From positions 558,001-622,000 of the forward strand of contig NZ_CP065217.1 of the NCBI RefSeq assembly GCF_015767675.1: DNA of 64,000 nucleotides, in the 5' to 3' direction. The notes below the pieces were generated by a model, which saw only the letters and a program-made list of their open reading frames with translations, had not been told where the DNA came from and made no database searches. Origin of the DNA: Vibrio navarrensis. GTDB taxonomy: Bacteria; Pseudomonadota; Gammaproteobacteria; Enterobacterales; Vibrionaceae. The position numbers and the translations under genes are program-made. Of the stretch, positions 1-7,068 are shown piece after piece (the first letter of the stretch is position 1; the number at the start of each line of letters is the position of its first letter).

Positions 1-115
1 TCATATAGCTTCTATCTATCTCAGCGACGAGGGCTAGCTTCTCTTGAGGTAAACCTTTGGATCTTCTCATTTGTACAATACGTTGGCCTACAGCTTCGGC
101 AAGTTTCGTGTTCAT
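1..115 (-). CDS. XRE/Cro-CI family HTH regulator, N-terminal part (runs off the window)
   Basis: Only the first 38 codons are inside the window. They read MNTKLAEAVGQRIVQMRRSK followed by a segment with the usual HTH_3 pattern (RI..MR..KGLPQEKLA..AEIDRSYM). This is a DNA-binding helix-turn-helix of the Cro/CI or HipB type. The gene diverges from the unknown gene at 215 and the hipA-like gene behind it, so it is a good candidate for the antitoxin/repressor of that locus; this is inferred from position. A perfect 12-bp palindrome (GGATTATAATCC, 175-186) in the shared intergenic region could be its operator. The C-terminus cannot be seen. Confidence 0.7.
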   Translation of the reverse strand, partial: MNTKLAEAVGQRIVQMRRSKGLPQEKLALVAEIDRSYM

Positions 116-174
116 GTTTTTTATTTATGAAATTAATTTCCTGAACAATGCACACTTGCGGACTATATGACCAC

Positions 175-186
175 GGATTATAATCC
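175..186. promoter_or_regulatory. Palindrome between divergent HTH and hipA-locus genes; possible operator
   Basis: GGATTATAATCC is a perfect inverted repeat in the 99-bp gap between the divergent HTH regulator and the 181-residue gene. The known E. coli HipB operator uses TATCC/GGATA half-sites; this site has the same half-site letters in the opposite arrangement. An operator role is inferred only. Confidence 0.35.
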
Positions 187-214
187 TCAAAATTAACGCA
201 ATCGGTCATTTTTT

Positions 215-760
215 ATGCAATCGAAGGTAAAAATCAGAAAAGAGCTATTTCTCGCCATTTATTACAATGAACACTTCTCTGCCAACGACCTAAAATCCTT
301 TCCATTAGACAGTGATGAAAAAGAATACTTATCGGATGAATACGTCGAAAAAAAATTGAAGGAAATGTCGTTGATCGGCGGAGTCCTTTCGTGCGGTTTC
401 GATAAGCATGGTGATGAAGAATTTTCCAAAGGTTTTATGTTTAACCATATCGACTGGGAGGTCGTGGATTACGATAACTACAGTGAGGACTCCAACTGCC
501 TTTCTTTCAAAAGAGAAAGTCTTTTGACGATTTTGCAAGATAAACAGTCAGAGCTGTCAGAGTCCTATTCTCTTCATAAAAGGACATGGAAGCATTTCAA
601 TCGGTTGTGTGCTCAACACTCAGAACTTCGGCTGTGTTTAGACGAGTATATATCCGAGTATGACAATCGTAGGCTGGATCTCAAAGCCGAAATGCAGGCA
701 GTAGAAAACGCAATTACCTTCTACAAAAACACAGCCCACCCAGTAGAAAGTGGGAACTAA
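215..760 (+). CDS. Hypothetical protein encoded upstream of and overlapping hipA
   Basis: A 181-residue acidic protein that I do not recognise. There is no signal peptide or membrane segment. The N-terminal third (residues 1-60) is rich in charged residues and could form a small winged-helix-like fold. Residues ~105-175 are helical and probably coiled coil. Its stop codon overlaps the GTG start region of the hipA-like gene by 11 bp, so the two are almost certainly co-translated. In classical hipBA the gene in this place is the HTH antitoxin; here the HTH gene is divergent and this unrelated protein takes its position. It may be an extra antitoxin or accessory subunit (inference). No clear ribosome binding site precedes the ATG. 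Confidence 0.7.
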   Translation: MQSKVKIRKELFLAIYYNEHFSANDLKSFPLDSDEKEYLSDEYVEKKLKEMSLIGGVLSCGFDKHGDEEFSKGFMFNHIDWEVVDYDNYSEDSNCLSFKRESLLTILQDKQSELSESYSLHKRTWKHFNRLCAQHSELRLCLDEYISEYDNRRLDLKAEMQAVENAITFYKNTAHPVESGN

Positions 761-2069
761 TTTGCACAATCCTATACTTTACGCACATGCTACAAACAAC
801 AACATGCTCGTGGGGCAGTTTGTCCAACAGTCGAAGACCAACGTATCATTTTCATACTCTGATGAGTGGTTAGCATATGATTCAGCTTTCCCTATTTCGT
901 TAAGCCTACCGCTTGTAAGGGGAGAATGCTCAGCATTTAATGCACTGAATTTTATGTATAACCTGCTTCCTGACTTGGAAGAAGAACGATTAAGTATTGC
1001 TCACTCGGTCGGTGTGCAATCCAACGATGTATTCACCTTACTCTCAAAAATTAGTCACGATTGCACGGGCGGCATTTCATTTACTGAGAGTAGGGAGCCG
1101 CCAAAGATAGGGTGGAAATATCGAGAGATCTCGGCAAGTGAATTAAATGAACTCGTTACCCAGCGTAAGTCATTTCTTCCATTCTTTGGGGATTATCGAC
1201 CTTGTATTTCGGGAACACAGCGAAAAACAACGTTAACTAGGTTGAACGGTAAATGGTATGTACCTCAAGAGAAATCACTAAGTAGCCACATTATCAAATT
1301 CCCAATGGATGTAATTGCGCAAAGCAACTCAGTATTAGATATGAGCGGCAGTGTTGAGAATGAATTCATCTGTACTCAAATAGCGAAGGAACTTGGTTTT
1401 AAAGTCCCCGATATTGAGATAATAACCGCAGAATCAGGAGCTAAAGGCCTTGCAGTAAAACGGTTCGACCGATGTTTTGGTGATGGAGTTGTGACTCGTA
1501 GACACCAAGAAGATTTCTGCCAGATTTTTGGTGTACCTGAACATCAAAAATATCAATCGGAGAACAACCTAAGTGTCTCCAAAATTGTTGATGCTTTAAG
1601 TCTCTCTGCGGAAAGCAAGGTGAACAATTATGATTTTTTTAAGTTCATGATTTTACAGTGCCTTCTTGGAGCCACTGACGGTCATCTCAAGAACTTTTCC
1701 GTGCATATTGCTCCAGGCGGGCACTATCAGCTCGCACCGTTCTACGATTTGCTATCAGCTTATCCTGCCGTCGGTGCTACTGGGTTAAATAAGCGAAAGT
1801 TAAAGCTAGCTATGGGACTGAAAGCATCACGAGGATACAAATACCATATCAACAAAATTTGCTTACGCCATATAGAGCAGACAGCTAATCAGTTCGGTAT
1901 CAGCAATACGAACTGTCATGAAATCGTCTCTGCCTTTCTCGCTCAATTTAGTAGCGCACTTAGCTCTGTAGACAATCGATTTCCTGAAAAGGAGTTCACG
2001 TTAGTAAAGAACGCCATATGTCAACATGCCACTGAAATCGTGGGAAAGTTAAACAGAACAATCAAGTAA
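750..2069 (+). CDS. hipA: HipA-family serine/threonine kinase toxin
   Basis: About 439 residues, the same length as E. coli HipA (440), and alignable by eye over its whole length. Residues ~1-110 are the HipA N-subdomain 1 (FPISLSLPL.RGE, NLLPD, LLSKI..DC.GGISF). The kinase part has CISGTQRKTTL in the place of the HipA phosphate/activation loop, SHIIKFP, ENEF, AVKRFDR, the catalytic loop GATDGHLKNFS and the metal-binding FYDLLSA. HipA kinases phosphorylate aminoacyl-tRNA synthetases (GltX in E. coli), which stalls translation and gives persistence. All kinase motifs are intact, so the protein should be active. The frame opens with GTG at 750; a TTG at 762 with a GGGA 6 bp upstream is an alternative start. 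It forms an operon with the unknown gene before it. Confidence 0.92.
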   Translation: MGTNLHNPILYAHATNNNMLVGQFVQQSKTNVSFSYSDEWLAYDSAFPISLSLPLVRGECSAFNALNFMYNLLPDLEEERLSIAHSVGVQSNDVFTLLSKISHDCTGGISFTESREPPKIGWKYREISASELNELVTQRKSFLPFFGDYRPCISGTQRKTTLTRLNGKWYVPQEKSLSSHIIKFPMDVIAQSNSVLDMSGSVENEFICTQIAKELGFKVPDIEIITAESGAKGLAVKRFDRCFGDGVVTRRHQEDFCQIFGVPEHQKYQSENNLSVSKIVDALSLSAESKVNNYDFFKFMILQCLLGATDGHLKNFSVHIAPGGHYQLAPFYDLLSAYPAVGATGLNKRKLKLAMGLKASRGYKYHINKICLRHIEQTANQFGISNTNCHEIVSAFLAQFSSALSSVDNRFPEKEFTLVKNAICQHATEIVGKLNRTIK

Positions 2070-2129
2070 ACATCTTGGGTAATAATTTTTGCCCTTTTTG
2101 TACATATACTCGTTAGTAGTGAGGGAAAG

Positions 2130-2327
2130 ATGACTGAAACCACGACCAATGGAAGTAACACGACTCTTGATTTGAAGCAGTCTTTCGCTCTGTTAAGTGT
2201 CGATAAGAATGGAATCGTAACGATGAAATTTGGTGATGAAGTAACGGTTTTTATGAACGACAAATGCCCAGCAATCGCAACAGATTTGTTAAAAGTGATC
2301 GCGTCAATAAAAAACGGGAGTAGCTAG
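2130..2327 (+). CDS. Small hypothetical protein (65 aa)
   Basis: This short gene has a good ribosome binding site (GAGGGAAAG just before the ATG) and lies 60 bp after hipA. The product is soluble, with a beta-rich middle (ALLSVDKNGIVTMKFGDEVTVF) and a helical end (AIATDLLKVIASIKNG). I do not recognise a family. It could be the distal member of the hipA operon or an independent cargo gene. Confidence 0.6.
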   Translation: MTETTTNGSNTTLDLKQSFALLSVDKNGIVTMKFGDEVTVFMNDKCPAIATDLLKVIASIKNGSS

Positions 2328-2488
2328 CAATGAAGCGCGAAAAATAAAAGATCCGTGGTCTAACAGAAACTTCGTGTAAGAACCACTTCTGTTGATTGCT
2401 CCTTCCCAAGAAATGAAAAAAGAATCAGATGTGATCGTCGGTGATTATTCAGTCGATTTAGATGGCGACTATTAGGAGTGAGGATGGT
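2328..2488. other. Short intergenic stretch with a 20-codon ORF before the TumA-like gene
   Basis: The stretch contains one short frame, ATG at 2413 to TAG at 2475 (MKKESDVIVGDYSVDLDGDY), ending 13 bp before the ATG of the TumA-like gene. In typical loci of this type a toxin gene of the TumE/DUF6516 class sits directly upstream; none is present here. The 20-codon frame could be a leader peptide or a remnant. I cannot identify it. Confidence 0.3.
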
Positions 2489-2851
2489 ATGAAAGCAACA
2501 ATCGGCATTCTATCAGAAGAGCTTGCTCGTAAGCGCATGATTCGGATTGCAGAAGGAAAAGTGACGTCTAAAGAACAATACCCTAAATTTTTGTTTGAGT
2601 CACTGGCTGATCTTTCACTACTGCTGTCTAACGAAAATGTTGATCTGCTGAATTTGATTGCTCGCGAAAAGCCAAACAGCCTTGATGACCTTGCTGAAAT
2701 AAGTGGGCGCAGTATCAAGGATGTTACTGATACCTTTGAAGCTCTGTCATCTAAGGGCTTTGCTTATCTGGATGTGAGGGGAAGTGAATCTCGACCAATA
2801 GCGTTGTTTACGACATTCGAGATCGTTATGGGCAGGTCCCTTTTACTTTGA
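2489..2851 (+). CDS. TumA-like (HVO_A0114 family) winged-helix antitoxin, apparently without its toxin
   Basis: 120 residues starting MKATIGILSEELARKRM, the characteristic opening of the HVO_A0114-type DNA-binding family that acts as antitoxin (TumA) to TumE/DUF6516 toxins. A winged helix follows (LLNLIAREKPNSLDDLAEIS, GRSIKDVTDTFEALSSKGFA). The ATG at 2489 was chosen because the family begins with MKAT or similar and GAGTGAGG precedes it; an in-frame ATG at 2462 has no ribosome site. No toxin gene is adjacent on either side. After the stop codon the same frame stays open for about 30 codons to 2946, which may be a decayed tail or chance. Confidence 0.75.
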   Translation: MKATIGILSEELARKRMIRIAEGKVTSKEQYPKFLFESLADLSLLLSNENVDLLNLIAREKPNSLDDLAEISGRSIKDVTDTFEALSSKGFAYLDVRGSESRPIALFTTFEIVMGRSLLL

Positions 2852-2958
2852 ATCGCTAACACACAATTGGACATAAATGAGCCAGCTAGCAATATACTAG
2901 AATGGCTCAATACCATTAAAGAGAATGTAGAGGTGCTCTTAGAGTAAGGCTTTACACT

Positions 2959-4074
2959 CTATAGTTTTGATCGAATAACCTCTAACGCTTGATTTATATC
3001 AGAAGATAACCAGTCAACCACTGTGTCAATATTGTAGTTTTCTTCGAGAAGCTTATTTAAAGGAAGTCCTCGATGAACGATGGTAGTTTCCCCGTCAACT
3101 TCAGTACCTACGTTATATCCTTGAGAAGAAAATGCATCTAATGCTTTCCTGGTAAATTCTTTTTCAGTTGTCACATACCCAAACACAATCTGAGGTGATG
3201 AACCGTTACTTGAAAATTGTTCAAGTGTGTTCCATTCCGTATCTAACTCAGGAAACTGAACTCCCCAATAGAAGTATTGATACGGCGATTGATTTAAAAT
3301 CACCCAACTCCAGCAGATCGCAGCGCCCCAATCGGCTCTGCTTCCACCGAACCGCCATTTATCCTCTTGGCTCCAATTAAATAATGGTTCGTTAGCATAT
3401 TGTTGTCTTAACTTCTCGAATACAGCCCCCATTAACCCTTCTAAGCGACGCCCTGCGCCATTATAAAGCAGTTCCATGACTGCAAAATCTTGTCTATTTG
3501 GTAGTTCCATTGCTAACCCTTGGTGTTTTAAAAACTGCTTATAATCTTCGACATAACAAATATTGTCAGCAGTTGAAAGTTGGTCATGAATGTTTTGCCA
3601 ATAAAGCACTTTTCTTTTTTTAATCTGATACTTATGAGATGATAAATCCTCAAATTCTTGTTCAGGTAGCGTTTTGTTAGTTAACAAAATTAAGTTTGGA
3701 TTATGAATTGGGGAGGCATGCTCACTTAACCATTTATCATAAATCTCCAACTGAGAAACATCCTGACCATTTTCATCAATACCAGTTGTAAATTGAGCAT
3801 CTATTTTTACTTCAATCAAATATACGACCGAGTTATCGATACTCCCAACAAGGTCTGGGTAGCGTGTGCCTCCATCAACCATAATGGAATATTGTGTTTG
3901 CCAAAATATAGACACATCGACATCAGTAGATACATTTAAACCTTTTAAAAAAGCACTCTGTTGCTCAATATTCATACGATTGAGGATGTCACATAACCCT
4001 TCTGTGCAAAAATTTTCTAACTGACTGCGTAAATCTGATGACTGATACTTGTACAATCGAGAAAACAAATTCAT
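2959..4074 (-). CDS. PD-(D/E)XK superfamily nuclease (putative defence protein)
   Basis: 371 residues. The N-terminal half carries the nuclease core: P73-D74 (TRYPDLVGS), then the beta-strand motif LIEVKID with E88-x-K90, the D..ExK signature of PD-(D/E)XK enzymes of the PDDEXK_4 type. The C-terminal half (residues ~190-371) contains WRFGGSRADWGAA and YWGVQFPEL segments and is of unknown role. The family acts on DNA; as a stand-alone cargo gene in an island rich in toxin-antitoxin loci it is most likely an anti-phage or restriction-like effector (inference). No methylase or other partner is adjacent. It is monocistronic, facing the genes to its left. Confidence 0.7.
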   Translation of the reverse strand: MNLFSRLYKYQSSDLRSQLENFCTEGLCDILNRMNIEQQSAFLKGLNVSTDVDVSIFWQTQYSIMVDGGTRYPDLVGSIDNSVVYLIEVKIDAQFTTGIDENGQDVSQLEIYDKWLSEHASPIHNPNLILLTNKTLPEQEFEDLSSHKYQIKKRKVLYWQNIHDQLSTADNICYVEDYKQFLKHQGLAMELPNRQDFAVMELLYNGAGRRLEGLMGAVFEKLRQQYANEPLFNWSQEDKWRFGGSRADWGAAICWSWVILNQSPYQYFYWGVQFPELDTEWNTLEQFSSNGSSPQIVFGYVTTEKEFTRKALDAFSSQGYNVGTEVDGETTIVHRGLPLNKLLEENYNIDTVVDWLSSDINQALEVIRSKL

Positions 4075-4407
4075 TAATGATTCTCCTTAATCTGTGCTGC
4101 TATCTTGCCAAAAATTTCTATTCACACTTTGTCTCCAACTGACCCACTCTAGCAGCAAATAGCTTGCCTATTGTGGCAAGCTATTTGTTTTCTATCACGT
4201 TTTGGGGCAATAACTGCTTAGAGTGCTCGCGCTAAATCGTACCTGGACAATTATCAGTTTCGGAAAATCGAACATTAGCAAATCATGAATAACTAGGGGT
4301 ATGGAAAAGTTGTTGTGAAGTGCCAGTGCGATGAATAACATCGCACTGGCAAAAAGGTTGGACTAGGGTGCTCACTAAGTGACGTTACGTTAAATACTGG
4401 TTCAGAA

Positions 4408-4768
4408 TTAGATCCCTAAATCAGCATGGTAGTTAATAAGCGTAGTGTGTACATACTCCTGATCAGAAAGGATATTTTGATCTTTCACCGTCACTGCATG
4501 TATGTATTTTTTTACATATTTCTCAAACTGGTCTGTAACATGCTTTTCTTTCCCTACTAACTTTTTACCTGCATCCTTAACCTTCAAGTTAAAGTTTTCA
4601 TCACTTACATACTCTGGTTTTCGAATTAACAAAGCTTTTGAATAATCAAGCCCCATGCCCACGAACTTTCGTTTGATCCCAAAGACCATCATCACTGTAA
4701 TAATCTAGAGCATTCTCAACTGTAGGGTTTTCATCGTAAAAAGATGCGTTTAGTTTTTTTAGTTCCAT
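4408..4768 (-). pseudogene. Type III toxin-antitoxin toxin (TenpN/CptN-like), broken by an internal deletion and frameshift
   Basis: Two out-of-frame pieces of one toxin gene. The first 40 codons (ATG at 4768, MELKKLNASFYDENPTVENA and on to KVRGHGA) run to a stop at 4646. A second frame, open from before 4695 to the stop at 4408, carries GMGLDYSKALLI, DAGKKLVGKEKHV and TTLINYHADLGI. Both match my memory of the TenpN/CptN endoribonuclease family, whose members are ~160-170 residues; the middle ~45 residues are missing. The junction (4651-4663) is a short sequence that reads RGHG in one frame and GMG in the other, which suggests deletion between short repeats. The antitoxin RNA repeats and the attenuating terminator lie directly upstream. 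The toxin is presumably inactive. Confidence 0.72.
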
Positions 4769-4781
4769 ATAAAATCCATAA

Positions 4782-4814
4782 ACGAAAAAGCCCTGAACGA
4801 GTCAGGGCTTTTAA
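4782..4814 (-). terminator. Attenuating terminator between type III antitoxin repeats and toxin
   Basis: Perfect 11-bp stem AAAAGCCCTGA / TCAGGGCTTTT with a 5-nt loop. It lies between the tandem RNA repeats and the toxin start on the minus strand. Type III toxin-antitoxin loci characteristically have such a terminator here, so that most transcripts make only antitoxin RNA. Confidence 0.85.
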
Positions 4815-4828
4815 GGTAGTTAATACAA

Positions 4829-4918
4829 GGAATTTGAGTTTTTAACGTGGGGATGTTCCTACCGCCACAAATAACTGGAATTTGAGTTTTTAACGTGGGG
4901 ATGTTCCTACCTCCACAA
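4829..4918 (-). ncRNA. Tandem-repeat antitoxin RNA of a type III toxin-antitoxin locus
   Basis: Two 42-nt repeats (4829-4870 and 4877-4918) with a 48-nt period differ at a single base (g/t at 4864/4912). Together with the downstream terminator and the TenpN/CptN-like toxin remnant this is the layout of a type III system, in which the repeat RNA is processed into units that bind and inhibit the RNase toxin. A plausible minus-strand promoter lies to the right, with TATATT around 4937-4943 as the -10. The strand is inferred from the toxin. Two repeats is a small number but is found in this class. Confidence 0.78.
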
Positions 4919-4924
4919 CTACAC

Positions 4925-5658
4925 TCTAAATATACACGTCACTGTTACACCTGTACAGAAAAATCCACCCACCCTAAGGTAAAGTTAGGTAGTCATTATT
5001 GGTCATATGTTAAATAGCCCCAAAAGCCCCTAAAAACACCTCACTGGAACGCCTCAGACGCTCTAGGCTCGTTTTTAAGCACTCACTATGTCCTACTGAC
5101 CCAGAAATCGGGCTGAAAGTTTGTGACGCTTTTCAGGCGATTTACAGGGTAAAAATCAGCAAGTCTATTTAAAACAAAAAACTCCCTCTAAGGCGTGTTT
5201 TTGTCATTTTTCTTGGCAAGGGGGTGTGAAGCCCAATGGAACGAAAACGTACGCTAAGCTTTTTTCGCCATTGAACGCTCACTTGCCAACTTTTTAGCAA
5301 CGCGAATTAGGGGTTTTGCGCCCATTTCAGCGAAAAGTCCAATGTAAGCCGTTAGCCCTTTATTTATAAGGGCTTTGGAGGAGGACTGGTTGGGAAAGAT
5401 CTTAATTTTTACATTAAAGTAGCGAACTTTTTATGTGGGAAGCACAGCTATTACCTTACAGCTCTAGCACGTCTCTGGACAAAACCTTGTTACGATTTTT
5501 GACGAGTTGTTTGTTTAGCCCTCTTCAGAGCGCTTTTAAACTCGGCACGACTCTCAAAAACAATTCACATCGCACTTTTTCAAACAAACTAAAACATAGC
5601 TTGACACTGATAGAACAACTGGAAATATTTCGTTAAAAAAATTTAAGAGCTTTAACCG
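4925..5658. other. About 730 bp without a convincing gene
   Basis: No supported coding region. One 67-codon frame (5433-5636) has no ribosome site and no protein-like features. The stretch is more GC-balanced than the surrounding island and has several short inverted repeats, such as GCCCTTTATTTATAAGGGC at 5357-5375. It may hold a regulatory RNA, a remnant, or the long 5' region of the HEPN gene. I see no integron attC core sites and no CRISPR. Confidence 0.4.
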
Positions 5659-6924
5659 ATGAATGTTTGTACACGCTATGAATGTGACACCTGCGAAACT
5701 TTGATTGATTGCCGTATAGGCTTTTCCAACCGAGAAGTTCAACCACTCCAATTTGCGTGCCCCGAGTGTGGGGAGCGTATTAGCTTTACATTAGGCTGTA
5801 ATGACCTTGAGGGAGCAACGGAAATAAAGGAGTTTAAAGCTCCTTTCACTGGTGAAAACGTCTTCGTTGACTTGCATCTTGATTTCCCAACTACGTTTGG
5901 TGAGTACAAACAAGGTGACACTACGTTTATGCGTGTGGTTAGCGAAATTGGACAAGAGTCTTTTGCCGATTTATCTAGACGCTTGGAGCTTCTAAACCAG
6001 CTAGGAGAACATCACCGAACACTAAAACGTCTAGTGTCCCAATACAAGAAAGGTAATGTAAAAGGATTTGAAAAAGTCATTAAGAGCCTTGAGAAGTTAG
6101 AGTTCATAAAACTGAAATCACATAAACCTCAGGATGTAATTGCTGCTCTATATTCCGCTACTTCAGTTATGTCTTCTCCATTGACAGTTTATGAGCATAG
6201 TAAAGAACTTAGTGAGGAAATGCCGAAAGTACTTCTTAGCCTTTACACTGACCATCACGACAACTTAAATGAGTTTTTTGATAGTTTACTAAGCACTGGC
6301 TTTTTGAAAAACGTTCACCATGAAACGTTGAGCTTGTATCCTAAGTTAATCAAGCTTGAAGTTCCTCTACGACCAGCTTTGTATTATGACTACAAAGCCG
6401 AAGAATTAGGCAATGTCCCTGCTAGGGTGTCTACAACTAACTTCGAGTCTTGTAACAACGCCTATAAGGACTTAGCAGAGGTCTACTCTAGACAACTGGT
6501 ACTAGTAGCTGGGTTGAACAATCTAATCAAACGTGGTGACTTTAACAAGTTTTCTGAAGAAGTACTCTTGAATAAGAAAGGTAATCCAATCAAGGATTTC
6601 ACATCGCTTGATAAGTACGCAGATGTTGATTTAGGCAGGAAACTGGTTGCACTAGATGATTGTTTCTTCAAGCTTGATGAAGAAGCTATTGATAACCAGC
6701 TTAGAAATGGTATCGCACACTACAAGTATAGCTATGATGAAGCAACGCAAATTATTACATATAGCTCGGTCAAGGAAGGACTTACTAGAGACAAAACCAT
6801 AGATGTTAGTCTTATGGAGTTCCTACGGAAGATGTTGCTTCTGTTCCGAGAAGTTCATTGTCTTAACCACATCATCAAAGCATTACTTTTCCACAGCGTG
6901 TTGATTTTGAAGAAACCCGTGTAA
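5659..6924 (+). CDS. Zinc-ribbon / HEPN-like protein (putative RNase effector)
   Basis: 421 residues; no named family recognised. The N-terminus is a zinc ribbon with C9-x2-C12 and C34-x2-C37 (plus C4 and C18 nearby). The middle (residues ~100-260) is helical. Near the C-terminus is R349-N-G-I-A-H354 inside NQLRNGIAHYKYSYDEATQ, the R-x4-H motif of HEPN ribonuclease domains, followed by a helical end. HEPN proteins in defence islands cleave RNA to stop infected cells. That role is inferred here from motif and location; catalysis is not proven, because RNG.AH also occurs in non-catalytic HEPN proteins. It is monocistronic, preceded by ~700 bp of non-coding DNA and followed by umuC on the other strand. 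Confidence 0.62.
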   Translation: MNVCTRYECDTCETLIDCRIGFSNREVQPLQFACPECGERISFTLGCNDLEGATEIKEFKAPFTGENVFVDLHLDFPTTFGEYKQGDTTFMRVVSEIGQESFADLSRRLELLNQLGEHHRTLKRLVSQYKKGNVKGFEKVIKSLEKLEFIKLKSHKPQDVIAALYSATSVMSSPLTVYEHSKELSEEMPKVLLSLYTDHHDNLNEFFDSLLSTGFLKNVHHETLSLYPKLIKLEVPLRPALYYDYKAEELGNVPARVSTTNFESCNNAYKDLAEVYSRQLVLVAGLNNLIKRGDFNKFSEEVLLNKKGNPIKDFTSLDKYADVDLGRKLVALDDCFFKLDEEAIDNQLRNGIAHYKYSYDEATQIITYSSVKEGLTRDKTIDVSLMEFLRKMLLLFREVHCLNHIIKALLFHSVLILKKPV

Positions 6925-7068
6925 CCAATCCTCATAGAAGGCGGTTAATCACCTCTTTCTAGTTTATAGCATAACGAGACACTAGCTATAACGTAAGGCT
7001 GCCTTAAAACACGGAATAGGGCAAAACCAAGCTAGTTCTGTATTAGATAGAGCATAATTCACACTATC

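Noticed and set aside
2780..2950. Frameshift in the C-terminus of the TumA-like antitoxin
   Set aside because: An alternative frame reads a plausible peptide (YDIRDRYGQVPFTLNR), but the main frame ends with the family-like PIALFTTFEIVMG, so no frameshift is needed.
4829..4918. Tandem 48-bp-period repeats as a CRISPR array
   Set aside because: Only two units, the separating segment is 6 bp, no cas genes, and the repeat-terminator-toxin order fits a type III toxin-antitoxin locus.
5433..5636. 67-codon open frame
   Set aside because: No ribosome binding site, no protein-like composition, and it runs up to the start region of the HEPN gene.
4925..5658. Integron cassette (attC) signal
   Set aside because: A GTTAGCC near 5355 resembles part of an attC core but does not fit GTTRRRY, and no paired RYYYAAC was found at the right distance.
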